Assembly (NCBI GenBank): GCA_937128785.1
Contig: CAKZMS010000466.1
Location: forward strand, 1 to 6,233
Origin: an uncultured Opitutaceae bacterium
GTDB lineage: Bacteria > Verrucomicrobiota > Verrucomicrobiia > Opitutales > Opitutaceae
DNA: 6,233 nt
Reading direction: 5' to 3'
Shown: one piece after another, positions 1 through 5,507 of the stretch
Position numbering within the stretch: the stretch's first letter is position 1
Layout of the letters: every line of letters starts with the position of its first letter
The notes under the pieces: generated by a model
What the model saw: the letters and a program-made list of their open reading frames with translations, nothing else
Told to the model about the DNA's origin: nothing
Database searches by the model: none
Position numbers and translations under genes: made by a program

Positions 1-151
1 CCAGCAGATTCATCAAAGTGGATTTACCGGCGCCGTTCTCGCCGATCAGTCCCACGACCTCGCCGGCCTCCAGCGTGAAGTCCACCTCGTGCAACGCCTG
101 CACGGGTCCAAAGGATTTCGAGATGCCGGAGAGTTCGAGCAAGGAGTTCAC
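1..151 (-). CDS. Sugar-type ABC transporter ATP-binding protein, N-terminal fragment
   Basis: This is the first 50 residues of an ABC ATPase that runs off the left edge. The reading starts at GTG (149-151) as [20 protein letters not shown] and continues through [28 protein letters not shown] (residues 37-45) is the Walker A loop that binds ATP phosphate, with K43 the key lysine. The [11 protein letters not shown] wording and the '[11 protein letters not shown]' opening are typical of the RbsA/MglA/XylG family, whose members have two fused ATPase domains and power uptake of ribose, galactose, xylose or, in a related branch, nucleosides. The substrate cannot be read from this piece. No good Shine-Dalgarno sequence precedes the GTG. 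An in-frame TTG at 167-169 is an alternative start, and an in-frame TAA at 179-181 closes the frame upstream. The gene lies downstream of panC on the same strand but is separated from it by a repeat-bounded 278-bp gap, so it probably has its own promoter. The family call is firm; the subfamily is less so. Confidence 0.85.
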   Translation of the reverse strand, partial: MNSLLELSGISKSFGPVQALHEVDFTLEAGEVVGLIGENGAGKSTLMNLL

Positions 152-178
152 GAATTGGCCGAGAGGCAAGTGATGCTT

Positions 179-412
179 TTAACCACGAAATACACTAAAA
201 ACACGAAAAGGATTCGGACGGAGATGAGACAACTGAAGAGGCATTGGTTTATTACCTGAATCAATATCTGCGGGCCCCGTTGCGTTTTAATGTCTCAGCC
301 GAAATCGCCTTTGGCCACGCGGCCACCGCTTCGGAAATATATGCCCGGATCTCCATCGCGGTAGGAAAGTCGTAGCTTATCTTTTCGTGTCTTTGGCGTG
401 TTTCGTGGTTAA
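179..412. repeat. 234-bp element bounded by imperfect 32-bp inverted repeats
   Basis: The left arm (179-210, beginning TTAACCACGAAA and ending ACACGAAAAG) and the reverse complement of the right arm (381-412) match at 28 of 32 positions by eye. Differences are at arm positions 13, 16, 18 and 22. The arms are A-rich on one strand and stand out from the GC-rich surroundings. The roughly 170-bp interior carries a small GGCC-type hairpin (312-325, TGGCC-ACGC-GGCCA). It has open frames on both strands but no convincing start codon with a ribosome site. From memory, TTAACCACGAAA..ACACGAAA units are dispersed in Verrucomicrobiota and other environmental genomes, sometimes beside small nuclease-like (GxxExxY) genes; no such gene is recognisable here. 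It could be a non-autonomous mobile element, a decayed cargo unit, or a transcribed foldback. The left arm ends 28 bp upstream of the ABC ATPase start, so it may affect that gene's promoter region. No target-site duplication was evident. Confidence 0.7.
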
Positions 413-429
413 TTTATAACCCTGAAAGA

Positions 430-1272
430 TCAGAGCAGCGTGTTGTCGATGAGGCGCGTTTGATCGAGCCAAGCCGCGACGGCCAGAAGGGAGTTTCCGG
501 GTTCCACGTCGGTTTGCTTCTTCATGGTCGTGGGATCGACGACCGCCACGTAGATGACCCGGATGCGTCGTTCGTCGGCGAGCAGGTGAGTGGTTTCGGC
601 GACGAGGCGTTCGGCGCGGCGCTCGCCGGCATCGACCATGGCTTTGATCTTTTCGAGCGTCTGGGGGATGGCGCGGGCACCCTCGCGTTGGCTGTTCGTC
701 AGATAAGCGTTGCGGGAGCTGAGAGCGAGTCCGTCCGTGTCGCGCGTCGTAGGTCCGGCCACGATTTCCACAGGGATGTGCAGGTCGGTCACCATCTTGC
801 GCACCACGGCGAGTTGCTGGGCATCCTTTTGGCCGAAGACGGCGATGTCGGGTTGCACGATGTTGAAGAGCTTGGCGACGACCGTGGTGACACCGCGGAA
901 GAAGGCCGGCCGGGATTCGCCTTCGAGGGGGGCGGCGACGGATTGTTCTTCGATGTAGGTCGAATAACCCTCGGGATAGATCGTGTCCTTGGTGGGCAGA
1001 AAGACGTGGTGGGCCCCGGCTCCCTCGCAGAGTTCCAAATCAGCTTCGAGAGCGCGGGGGTAGCGATCAAAGTCCTCGTTGGGGCCAAATTGGGTCGGGT
1101 TCACGAAGATCGACACGACCACCACGTCAGCCTTCGTGGCGGCGAGTTTGATCAGGTCGAGATGGCCTTGGTGGAGAGCCCCCATGGTGGGCACAAACCC
1201 GAGGGTCTTACCGGCGGCGTGGGTCTCACGCGCGAGTTGCTGCATGGCGGATACGGTATCGTGGGTCTGCAT
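430..1272 (-). CDS. panC: Pantoate--beta-alanine ligase (pantothenate synthetase)
   Basis: PanC joins pantoate and beta-alanine, using ATP through a pantoyl-adenylate intermediate, to give pantothenate (vitamin B5), the precursor of coenzyme A. It is cytoplasmic. The 280-residue product has the usual family length (E. coli PanC is about 283). Visible signatures are [10 protein letters not shown] (28-37, the HIGH-type nucleotide-binding loop), [18 protein letters not shown] (56-73), [25 protein letters not shown] substrate region (121-141), FGQKDAQQ (146-153), [12 protein letters not shown] (180-191, the KMSKS-like ATP segment) and the C-terminal TRLIDN (272-277). The ATG at 1270-1272 gives an N-terminus of normal length before the first strand. 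A second ATG at residue 10 is possible but would shorten it. Neither start has a recognisable Shine-Dalgarno sequence. The gene is divergent from dapL across 128 bp, and no panB or panD lies beside it. No terminator is evident after the stop. All key motifs are intact, so it should be functional. Confidence 0.97.
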   Translation of the reverse strand: MQTHDTVSAMQQLARETHAAGKTLGFVPTMGALHQGHLDLIKLAATKADVVVVSIFVNPTQFGPNEDFDRYPRALEADLELCEGAGAHHVFLPTKDTIYPEGYSTYIEEQSVAAPLEGESRPAFFRGVTTVVAKLFNIVQPDIAVFGQKDAQQLAVVRKMVTDLHIPVEIVAGPTTRDTDGLALSSRNAYLTNSQREGARAIPQTLEKIKAMVDAGERRAERLVAETTHLLADERRIRVIYVAVVDPTTMKKQTDVEPGNSLLAVAAWLDQTRLIDNTLL

Positions 1273-1400
1273 GGCTAAAAGGGGGAGAAGCGTCCGAAGC
1301 GGGCTTGATCAAATTCGGCGGGCAGCACTTATTCAAGTTTTGCCCGCACGATCGGGCGGGAAAAACCCGGTCGACCCACCTCCCACTGCACTTTCCCATC
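1273..1400. promoter_or_regulatory. Divergent panC/dapL intergenic region
   Basis: These 128 bp lie between the divergent panC and dapL starts and must hold the promoters of both genes unless transcription comes from further out. No strong -35/-10 pair can be read. The best rightward guess is TTGATC (1305-1310) with weak AT-rich matches near 1328-1334, which I do not consider convincing. A short dyad, GCCCG (1342-1346) and CGGGC (1353-1357), is followed by an A-run (1361-1365) and could form a small hairpin in the dapL leader. Neither gene has an AGGAGG-like ribosome site next to its start. An in-frame extension of dapL back to TTG at 1305 runs through this region, but its translation does not resemble any DapL N-terminus. 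Confidence 0.4.
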
Positions 1401-2621
1401 ATGATTCGCATCAACGAAAACTACCTGAAGCTCAAAGCCTCCTACCTCTTCGCCGACATCGCCAAGCGCGTGAACGACTTCACCGCCGCCAATCCCGACA
1501 AGCCGGTCATCCGGCTGGGCATCGGTGATGTCACCGAGCCCCTGCCCGAAGTGTGCGTGAAGGCGCTGCACGAGGGCGCCGATGAGATGGCCGCGCGCGA
1601 AACCTTCAAAGGCTACGGCCCGGAGCAGGGCTACGCGTTTCTGCGCGAAGCGATTCAACAAGGTGACTATGCGGATCTGCCGATTTCGGCCGACGAGATT
1701 TTTGTTTCCGATGGGGCCAAGTGCGACAGTGCCAACATTCAGGAAATCTTTGCGGAAGATGGCCTGAAGCTGGCGATCCCGGATCCGGTTTATCCCGTCT
1801 ACATCGACACCAACGTCATGGCCGGTCGCACCGGCGAAAACGTCGATGACCGCTACCAAGGCGTGACCTATCTCGAGTGCACGCCGGAGAATGGCTACGT
1901 TCCCGCCATTCCGGATCACCCGACCGATCTGATCTACCTGTGCTTCCCCAACAACCCGACCGGGGCCATGGCGACGCGCGATCAGCTCGAAGCCTGGGTC
2001 GCCTACGCGAAGGCCAACCAAGCCATCATTCTCTACGACGTCGCCTACGTGGCGTTTATCCGCGACGAGTCCGCGCCCAAATCGATCTACGAGATTCCGG
2101 GGGCCGACGAGGTGGCCATCGAGATGCGCAGCTTCTCCAAGACCGCCGGCTTCACCGGCACGCGTTGCGCTTACACGGTGGTGCCGAAAAAACTCCAAGC
2201 CGCCGATGCCGCGGGCAATCAGCACTCCGTCCACGGCCTGTGGAATCGCCGCCAGGCCACCAAGTTCAACGGCGTTTCCTATCCCGTGCAAAAAGCCGCC
2301 GCGGCCATCTACACGCCGGAAGGGCAGGCGCAGGTGAAGGAGAAGACCGATTTTTATCTCGAGAACGCGGCCCTCATCAAAGCCGAGATCACCAAGCTCG
2401 GTCTCAGCTGTGTGGGCGGCGACAACGCGCCCTACATCTGGATCAACACCGGCACCGATTCGTGGGCGTTCTTCGATCGTCTCCTCAACGAAGCCGGCGT
2501 GGTTTGCACCCCGGGAGCTGGTTTTGGCACCTGTGGCGAAGGCCACGTGCGGATCAGTGCGTTCAACTCCCGCGAGAACGTGGTGAACGCCATGGCGCGC
2601 ATCGCCGCCGCACTGGCGTGA
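1401..2621 (+). CDS. dapL: LL-diaminopimelate aminotransferase
   Basis: DapL is a cytoplasmic PLP-dependent (fold type I) aminotransferase. It converts tetrahydrodipicolinate directly to LL-2,6-diaminopimelate with glutamate as amino donor, bypassing the DapD/C/E steps of lysine and peptidoglycan synthesis. The product is 406 residues, matching the family's roughly 405-411. It opens [20 protein letters not shown], the characteristic DapL N-terminus. Further signatures are [12 protein letters not shown] (38-49), GYGPEQGY (71-78), CFPNNPTG (181-188), a D-x-x-Y PLP-contact segment (D213, Y216) and [12 protein letters not shown] (244-255), with K247 the expected Schiff-base lysine. The start at 1401 was chosen because the open frame continues to 1305 but those 32 residues are unlike the family. 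There is no clear Shine-Dalgarno sequence upstream. A terminator 24 bp past the stop suggests a single-gene transcript. The DapL assignment rests on the N-terminus and the GYGPEQGY segment, which separate it from ordinary aspartate aminotransferases. Confidence 0.96.
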   Translation: MIRINENYLKLKASYLFADIAKRVNDFTAANPDKPVIRLGIGDVTEPLPEVCVKALHEGADEMAARETFKGYGPEQGYAFLREAIQQGDYADLPISADEIFVSDGAKCDSANIQEIFAEDGLKLAIPDPVYPVYIDTNVMAGRTGENVDDRYQGVTYLECTPENGYVPAIPDHPTDLIYLCFPNNPTGAMATRDQLEAWVAYAKANQAIILYDVAYVAFIRDESAPKSIYEIPGADEVAIEMRSFSKTAGFTGTRCAYTVVPKKLQAADAAGNQHSVHGLWNRRQATKFNGVSYPVQKAAAAIYTPEGQAQVKEKTDFYLENAALIKAEITKLGLSCVGGDNAPYIWINTGTDSWAFFDRLLNEAGVVCTPGAGFGTCGEGHVRISAFNSRENVVNAMARIAAALA

Positions 2622-2644
2622 TCTGTATTCCCCTACTTCAAATC

Positions 2645-2678
2645 AAGCCGGATGTGCCCACCGCCATCCGGCTTTTTT
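2645..2678 (+). terminator. Rho-independent terminator of dapL
   Basis: A perfect 10-bp stem is formed by AAGCCGGATG (2645-2654) and CATCCGGCTT (2665-2674) around a 10-nt loop. It runs into six consecutive T residues (2673-2678). It begins 24 bp after the dapL stop codon and is oriented to end rightward transcription. Confidence 0.92.
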
Positions 2679-2723
2679 GTGCCCTCATCCAAGGATGCGA
2701 ATGAACATGTTTTCTCACCCAAG

Positions 2724-2742
2724 TTTAACCATATTGGTTAAA
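2724..2742. promoter_or_regulatory. AT-rich 19-bp palindrome, possible operator
   Basis: TTTAACCATATTGGTTAAA is a perfect 8-bp inverted repeat around a 3-bp centre. Its size and symmetry suit the binding site of a dimeric helix-turn-helix regulator, and its AT content contrasts with the flanks. No gene starts shortly downstream on either strand. A weak promoter-like pair overlapping it (TTGGTT at 2734-2739, TACACT at 2758-2763, 18-bp spacing) would read rightward into non-coding sequence. The operator role is inference only. Confidence 0.35.
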
Positions 2743-2759
2743 GTTGCGTGTGGGGTTTA

Positions 2760-2773
2760 CACTGATCTCAGTG
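2760..2773. repeat. 14-bp perfect inverted repeat
   Basis: CACTGA (2760-2765) and TCAGTG (2768-2773) are perfect reverse complements separated by TC. It lies 17 bp to the right of the 19-bp palindrome. It could be a second protein-binding site or a tiny hairpin; the 2-nt loop makes an RNA hairpin less likely unless the inner pair opens. Confidence 0.4.
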
Positions 2774-2804
2774 ACCTTTGGCGTGGAAAAGGTGGGGCTG
2801 GACC

Positions 2805-2837
2805 GTCCGTCTTCGCCAAGGCTTTGGCCGGACAAGC
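2805..2837 (+). repeat. Dispersed CTTCGCCAAGGC repeat, copy 1
   Basis: The core, CTTCGCCAAGGC followed by TTTGGCCGGACAAGC (2811-2837), matches copy 2 (2912-2937) at most positions with one base inserted. It folds on itself: GTCCG (2805-2809) pairs with CGGAC (2829-2833) and GCCAA (2815-2819) with TTGGC (2824-2828), leaving a 5-nt bulge and a 4-nt loop. I recognise this kind of repeat as a common source of spurious 'LRQGFGGQ'-like translations in environmental bacterial genomes. It is non-coding and its function is unknown. Confidence 0.6.
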
Positions 2838-2896
2838 TGGGCCGGCCGCTGCAGCGGAGTGGCGATTTCATCCATCGCTGCCGTCAGCGTGAATCC

Positions 2897-2947
2897 GGTC
2901 GGCCCGCCCACCTTCGCCAAGGCTTCGGAGGGCAAGCCCGTCCGACC
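2897..2947 (+). repeat. Dispersed CTTCGCCAAGGC repeat, copy 2
   Basis: The core at 2912-2937 begins CTTCGCCAAGGCTTCGGAGG and ends GCAAGC, about 101 bp to the right of copy 1 in the same orientation. This copy is bounded by GGTCGG (2897-2902) and CCGACC (2942-2947), an inverted pair that gives the whole unit a foldback shape. The two copies have diverged enough in their flanks to suggest separate insertions or old duplication rather than a recent tandem event. Confidence 0.6.
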
Positions 2948-2995
2948 CTGCCTCGCGCAACCGTAGTCTCCTTTTCGTGGATCGGCGTAGTGGCC

Positions 2996-3047
2996 TAGTG
3001 CCGTGCTTCAGCCGGCACTCTGAGACGCCGGCTGAAGCACGGCGCTA
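2996..3047. repeat. Long hairpin, 21-bp stem (REP-like)
   Basis: A 16-bp perfect stem, CCGTGCTTCAGCCGGC (3001-3016) with GCCGGCTGAAGCACGG (3027-3042), is extended by five more pairs (TAGTG 2996-3000 with CGCTA 3043-3047, one of them G-T). The loop is 10 nt, ACTCTGAGAC. It begins 27 bp past the stop of the leftward permease gene. No T-run follows on either strand, so it is not a standard intrinsic terminator. It could still block RNA decay or stop leftward transcription, or be a member of a dispersed palindromic repeat family. Confidence 0.75.
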
Positions 3048-3073
3048 CGTTGTTTCCGTCTACAGTCCCCGGT

Positions 3074-5491
3074 TCATTCGTCGCGCAGGGCGATCATGGG
3101 GTCTACTCGCATGGCCCGACGCGCGGGTAACCAGCAGGCGCCGAGGGCAGCCACGGCGAGCAGGGCCGCCACCCCCGCGATGGCCAGGGGATCGGAACCG
3201 ACCAATCGCGGCATGCTGCGGTGTAAAAATCCTCCGAGCACCCAGGCGCCTCCGGTTCCGATCGTCGCCCCGATTAGGTAGAGGATCGCGCCCTGCTGGA
3301 GCACGATTTTCATGACGTCGCTCGGTTGGGCGCCGAGAGCCATACGGACACCAAATTCTCCCGTGCGCTGGGCAACCAGATTGGCGATCACTCCATACAC
3401 CCCCACTGATGCGAGCATCAGCCCGAGGATGCCGAAGAGACTCAGGATCTTACCGGCGACCTTTAAATTGTGCTGGGTGAAATCCACGGTCTGTTCGACC
3501 GTCGCGATGTCGTCGGGGGGCAGGTCGGGGTCGAGTTCGTGCATGGCTCGACGCAGGGCCTCGATCTGGGTCGCGGGGCGTTCACTTCGCAGCACGAGAT
3601 AGGTCCATCCCCAGGGCTCCTGCACCATGGGCTTGTAAATGGTGAACCGGGTGGCAGGCGGCCCAAGACTCGCCGCCGCCCTTACATTCTGAACGACACC
3701 GATGACCTCGAACCAGTAAGGCGTGCCGCTGTCGATGCTCGCGATGCGTTTCCCGACGGCGGAGTCCTGGGGCCACAGTTGGCGGGCCAAAGATTCGTTG
3801 ATGACCACCACCCGAGGATCGTCGCCGGCGATATCGTCGGGGAAGGTGTGGCCGGCGAGGCGCTGGATGCCAAGGGCGTCAAAGTATCGGGGGGTCACCA
3901 TGCTGTGGCGGGCGCTGGGCAGGTTGAGGGAGTCGCCGGGCGTTTGGCCCTCCAGCAGAACCGGTCGGGGTGCTCCGTAGCCGAAGATGGGCAGCGAAGT
4001 GGCGAGGGCGGCCTCTTCAACACCGGGAAGTTCGCCGAGGCGTTGCTCGATCCGGCGAAACAGCTCGGTGCGCAGCTCGGACGTGCCGAATCGATCCGAC
4101 GGGATGGGCAGGGCCGCCGATACAATGCGGTCGTCATCCCACCCGGTTTCCCGATCGAGAAACTGGGCAAACCCCCGGTGGAGCATGGCGGCTCCGCTGA
4201 GCAGCACCATCGCCAGAGTGATCTCGGCTACGATCAGAGACTGACGCAGTTTCTGGGATCCCCGCCCCGCAGTTGTGCCACGGCTCTGGCTCTTGAGCGA
4301 CGCGTTCACATCAACCTGCGAGGAGAGCCAGGCGGGGACGCTGCCGAAGAGCAGGCCGGTGACCAGCGCCAATCCAAACGTCCACCCGATCACGGCGGGT
4401 TCGAGCGGAATGGTGCCAAATGACTGGTCCGGTCCGGCCGTGAGTTGGCTTTCGATCAAGCGGTTGAGGGTCCAAGCCAAGGCCAGTCCGACAAGCCCGC
4501 CGCCCGCGGACAGCAGCATGGATTCCAGCAGCTGCTGGGTCATGAGTTTGCGGCGCGACGCCCCCAATGCGCTGCGGATGGCCAGCTCGCGAGCGCGCAA
4601 CGTCGAGCGGGCCAGCTGCAGGTTGGCGAGGTTGGCGCAGGCGATCAGGAGCACGAATCCAGCCAGGCCGGTCAGGAGCCAGGAGATGCGCCGGCCCAGA
4701 TCATCGATCAGGACCTCCCGGAGGGGTAGCGATTCGTAGCGCAGGCCGGCGTAGGATTCCGGATGGGTGTTTTCCTGTTGGCGGGCGAGAGACGCAAGAC
4801 TGGCGTCGATTTGCGTCGCGGCCGACGGCCCGTCGATGCGACCGAGCAAAGAGAACGTCCGGTAGTCGCGCCACTCGAGTTGTTCCTCGGTGTAGTTCAG
4901 CGGTCGCCACAACTTCACGTCACCCCACAGCCGATCAAATGCGAAGCCGGGCGGAACCACGCCGATGATCGTCACATTTTCCCCGCTGAGGCGCAGCACC
5001 TTCCCTAACACATCGGACCGACCACCAAACCGTTCCTGCCAGTAGGCATGACTGATCAGGACCACCTGATTGTTGCCTTGCTGGGTTTCCGCCCCGGAAA
5101 ACGGACGCCCCAGGAGGGGTGGCATTCCCACCGTATCAAACAACTCGGCCGATGCCATGACCGCTGCGACGCGCACGCCGGTGCGCTCGCCCTCGCTGAC
5201 CACGTATTGGGTGCGGGTGTAGGTGGTAAGGGTGGTGTAGGCGGGGGCCTGATCTCGGATTTCGCGAACCTCCTCGGCGGAAAAAACATACTCGGTGCCG
5301 CGGGGGGTGTGGGCGACGAGTTGCACCAACTTGTCAGAGTCCGGATAGGGCGCGCTCTGAAACAAGAGCAGGTTCAGCACGCTGAACATCGAGGAGTTTA
5401 CCCCAATGCCCAACGCCAGCATGAGCATGGCGGTGACCGTGAAGCCCGGAGAGTGCCGCAGTTGCCGGAGGGCGGAGCGTAGGGCGAGCAT
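3074..5491 (-). CDS. ADOP-type ABC transporter permease (MacB/FtsX-like, duplicated)
   Basis: This 805-residue inner-membrane protein is built as two MacB/FtsX-type halves. Each half has one leading membrane helix, a large extracytoplasmic domain and three trailing helices. Predicted helices by eye are about 19-43, 270-293, 320-345, 367-389, 416-440, 681-706, 731-756 and 768-790. The conserved FtsX-type cytoplasmic signature occurs twice, RELAIRSALGASRRKLM (301-317) and GEFGVRMALGAQPSDVM (711-727), which shows the duplication. The N-terminus (LRSALRQLRHSPGFTVTAML) and the ending RRAMRVDPMIALRDE are typical of the 'acidobacterial duplicated orphan permease' family of about 800 residues, found without a partner ATPase. 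None is seen nearby here. Substrate is unknown; relatives of MacB act mechanically on envelope lipoproteins, peptides or drugs. The ATG at 5489-5491 has a GAGGG ribosome site 7 nt upstream. The gene follows the esterase by 16 bp, suggesting one transcript. The frame is intact. Confidence 0.92.
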   Translation of the reverse strand: MLALRSALRQLRHSPGFTVTAMLMLALGIGVNSSMFSVLNLLLFQSAPYPDSDKLVQLVAHTPRGTEYVFSAEEVREIRDQAPAYTTLTTYTRTQYVVSEGERTGVRVAAVMASAELFDTVGMPPLLGRPFSGAETQQGNNQVVLISHAYWQERFGGRSDVLGKVLRLSGENVTIIGVVPPGFAFDRLWGDVKLWRPLNYTEEQLEWRDYRTFSLLGRIDGPSAATQIDASLASLARQQENTHPESYAGLRYESLPLREVLIDDLGRRISWLLTGLAGFVLLIACANLANLQLARSTLRARELAIRSALGASRRKLMTQQLLESMLLSAGGGLVGLALAWTLNRLIESQLTAGPDQSFGTIPLEPAVIGWTFGLALVTGLLFGSVPAWLSSQVDVNASLKSQSRGTTAGRGSQKLRQSLIVAEITLAMVLLSGAAMLHRGFAQFLDRETGWDDDRIVSAALPIPSDRFGTSELRTELFRRIEQRLGELPGVEEAALATSLPIFGYGAPRPVLLEGQTPGDSLNLPSARHSMVTPRYFDALGIQRLAGHTFPDDIAGDDPRVVVINESLARQLWPQDSAVGKRIASIDSGTPYWFEVIGVVQNVRAAASLGPPATRFTIYKPMVQEPWGWTYLVLRSERPATQIEALRRAMHELDPDLPPDDIATVEQTVDFTQHNLKVAGKILSLFGILGLMLASVGVYGVIANLVAQRTGEFGVRMALGAQPSDVMKIVLQQGAILYLIGATIGTGGAWVLGGFLHRSMPRLVGSDPLAIAGVAALLAVAALGACWLPARRAMRVDPMIALRDE

Positions 5492-5498
5492 CGGTCAA

Positions 5499-5503
5499 CC
5501 CTC
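5499..5503 (-). promoter_or_regulatory. Ribosome binding site of the ADOP-type permease gene
   Basis: Reading leftward, GAGGG lies 7 nt before the ATG at 5489-5491. It sits in the 16-bp gap after the esterase stop codon (5508-5510). It supports the chosen start and is the only recognisable Shine-Dalgarno-like site among the four gene starts visible in the window. Confidence 0.6.
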
Positions 5504-5507
5504 GGGG

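Larger units (their letters stand above)
2679..3073. other. Gene-free interval with repeats and palindromes
   Basis: Between the dapL terminator and the 3' end of the leftward permease gene I see no supportable coding region. The open frames here are short, overlap one another, lack ribosome sites and lie over repeat copies (their translations contain the repeat-derived string RQGFGG). The interval contains two small palindromes (2724-2742 and 2760-2773), two diverged copies of a CTTCGCCAAGGC repeat, and a long hairpin near the right end, each listed separately. Confidence 0.7.

Noticed and set aside
179..412. CRISPR array
   Set aside because: There are only two arms, in opposite orientation, with no regularly spaced direct repeats or spacers.
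460..1278. 272-codon + strand open frame opposite panC
   Set aside because: It is the antisense shadow of panC, produced by GC-biased codon use. Its translation is rich in G, H, V and D with no family resemblance, while the minus strand carries all PanC motifs.
1305..1400. N-terminal extension of dapL to a TTG at 1305
   Set aside because: The 32 extra residues (starting [10 protein letters not shown]) do not resemble DapL, whereas the ATG at 1401 gives the standard [11 protein letters not shown] start and a normal family length.
1329..2546. 405-codon minus strand open frame opposite dapL
   Set aside because: It is an antisense shadow of dapL. The sense strand encodes a complete, motif-perfect DapL, and the antisense translation has shadow-type composition.
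2677..2998. Short overlapping + strand frames of 62-84 codons
   Set aside because: They lie over the dispersed repeats, overlap in different frames, lack ribosome sites and contain repeat-derived strings such as RQGFGG.
3470..4423. 317-codon + strand open frame inside the permease gene
   Set aside because: It is antisense to an intact 805-residue permease with duplicated family motifs, and its translation is low-complexity and charged with no recognisable domain.
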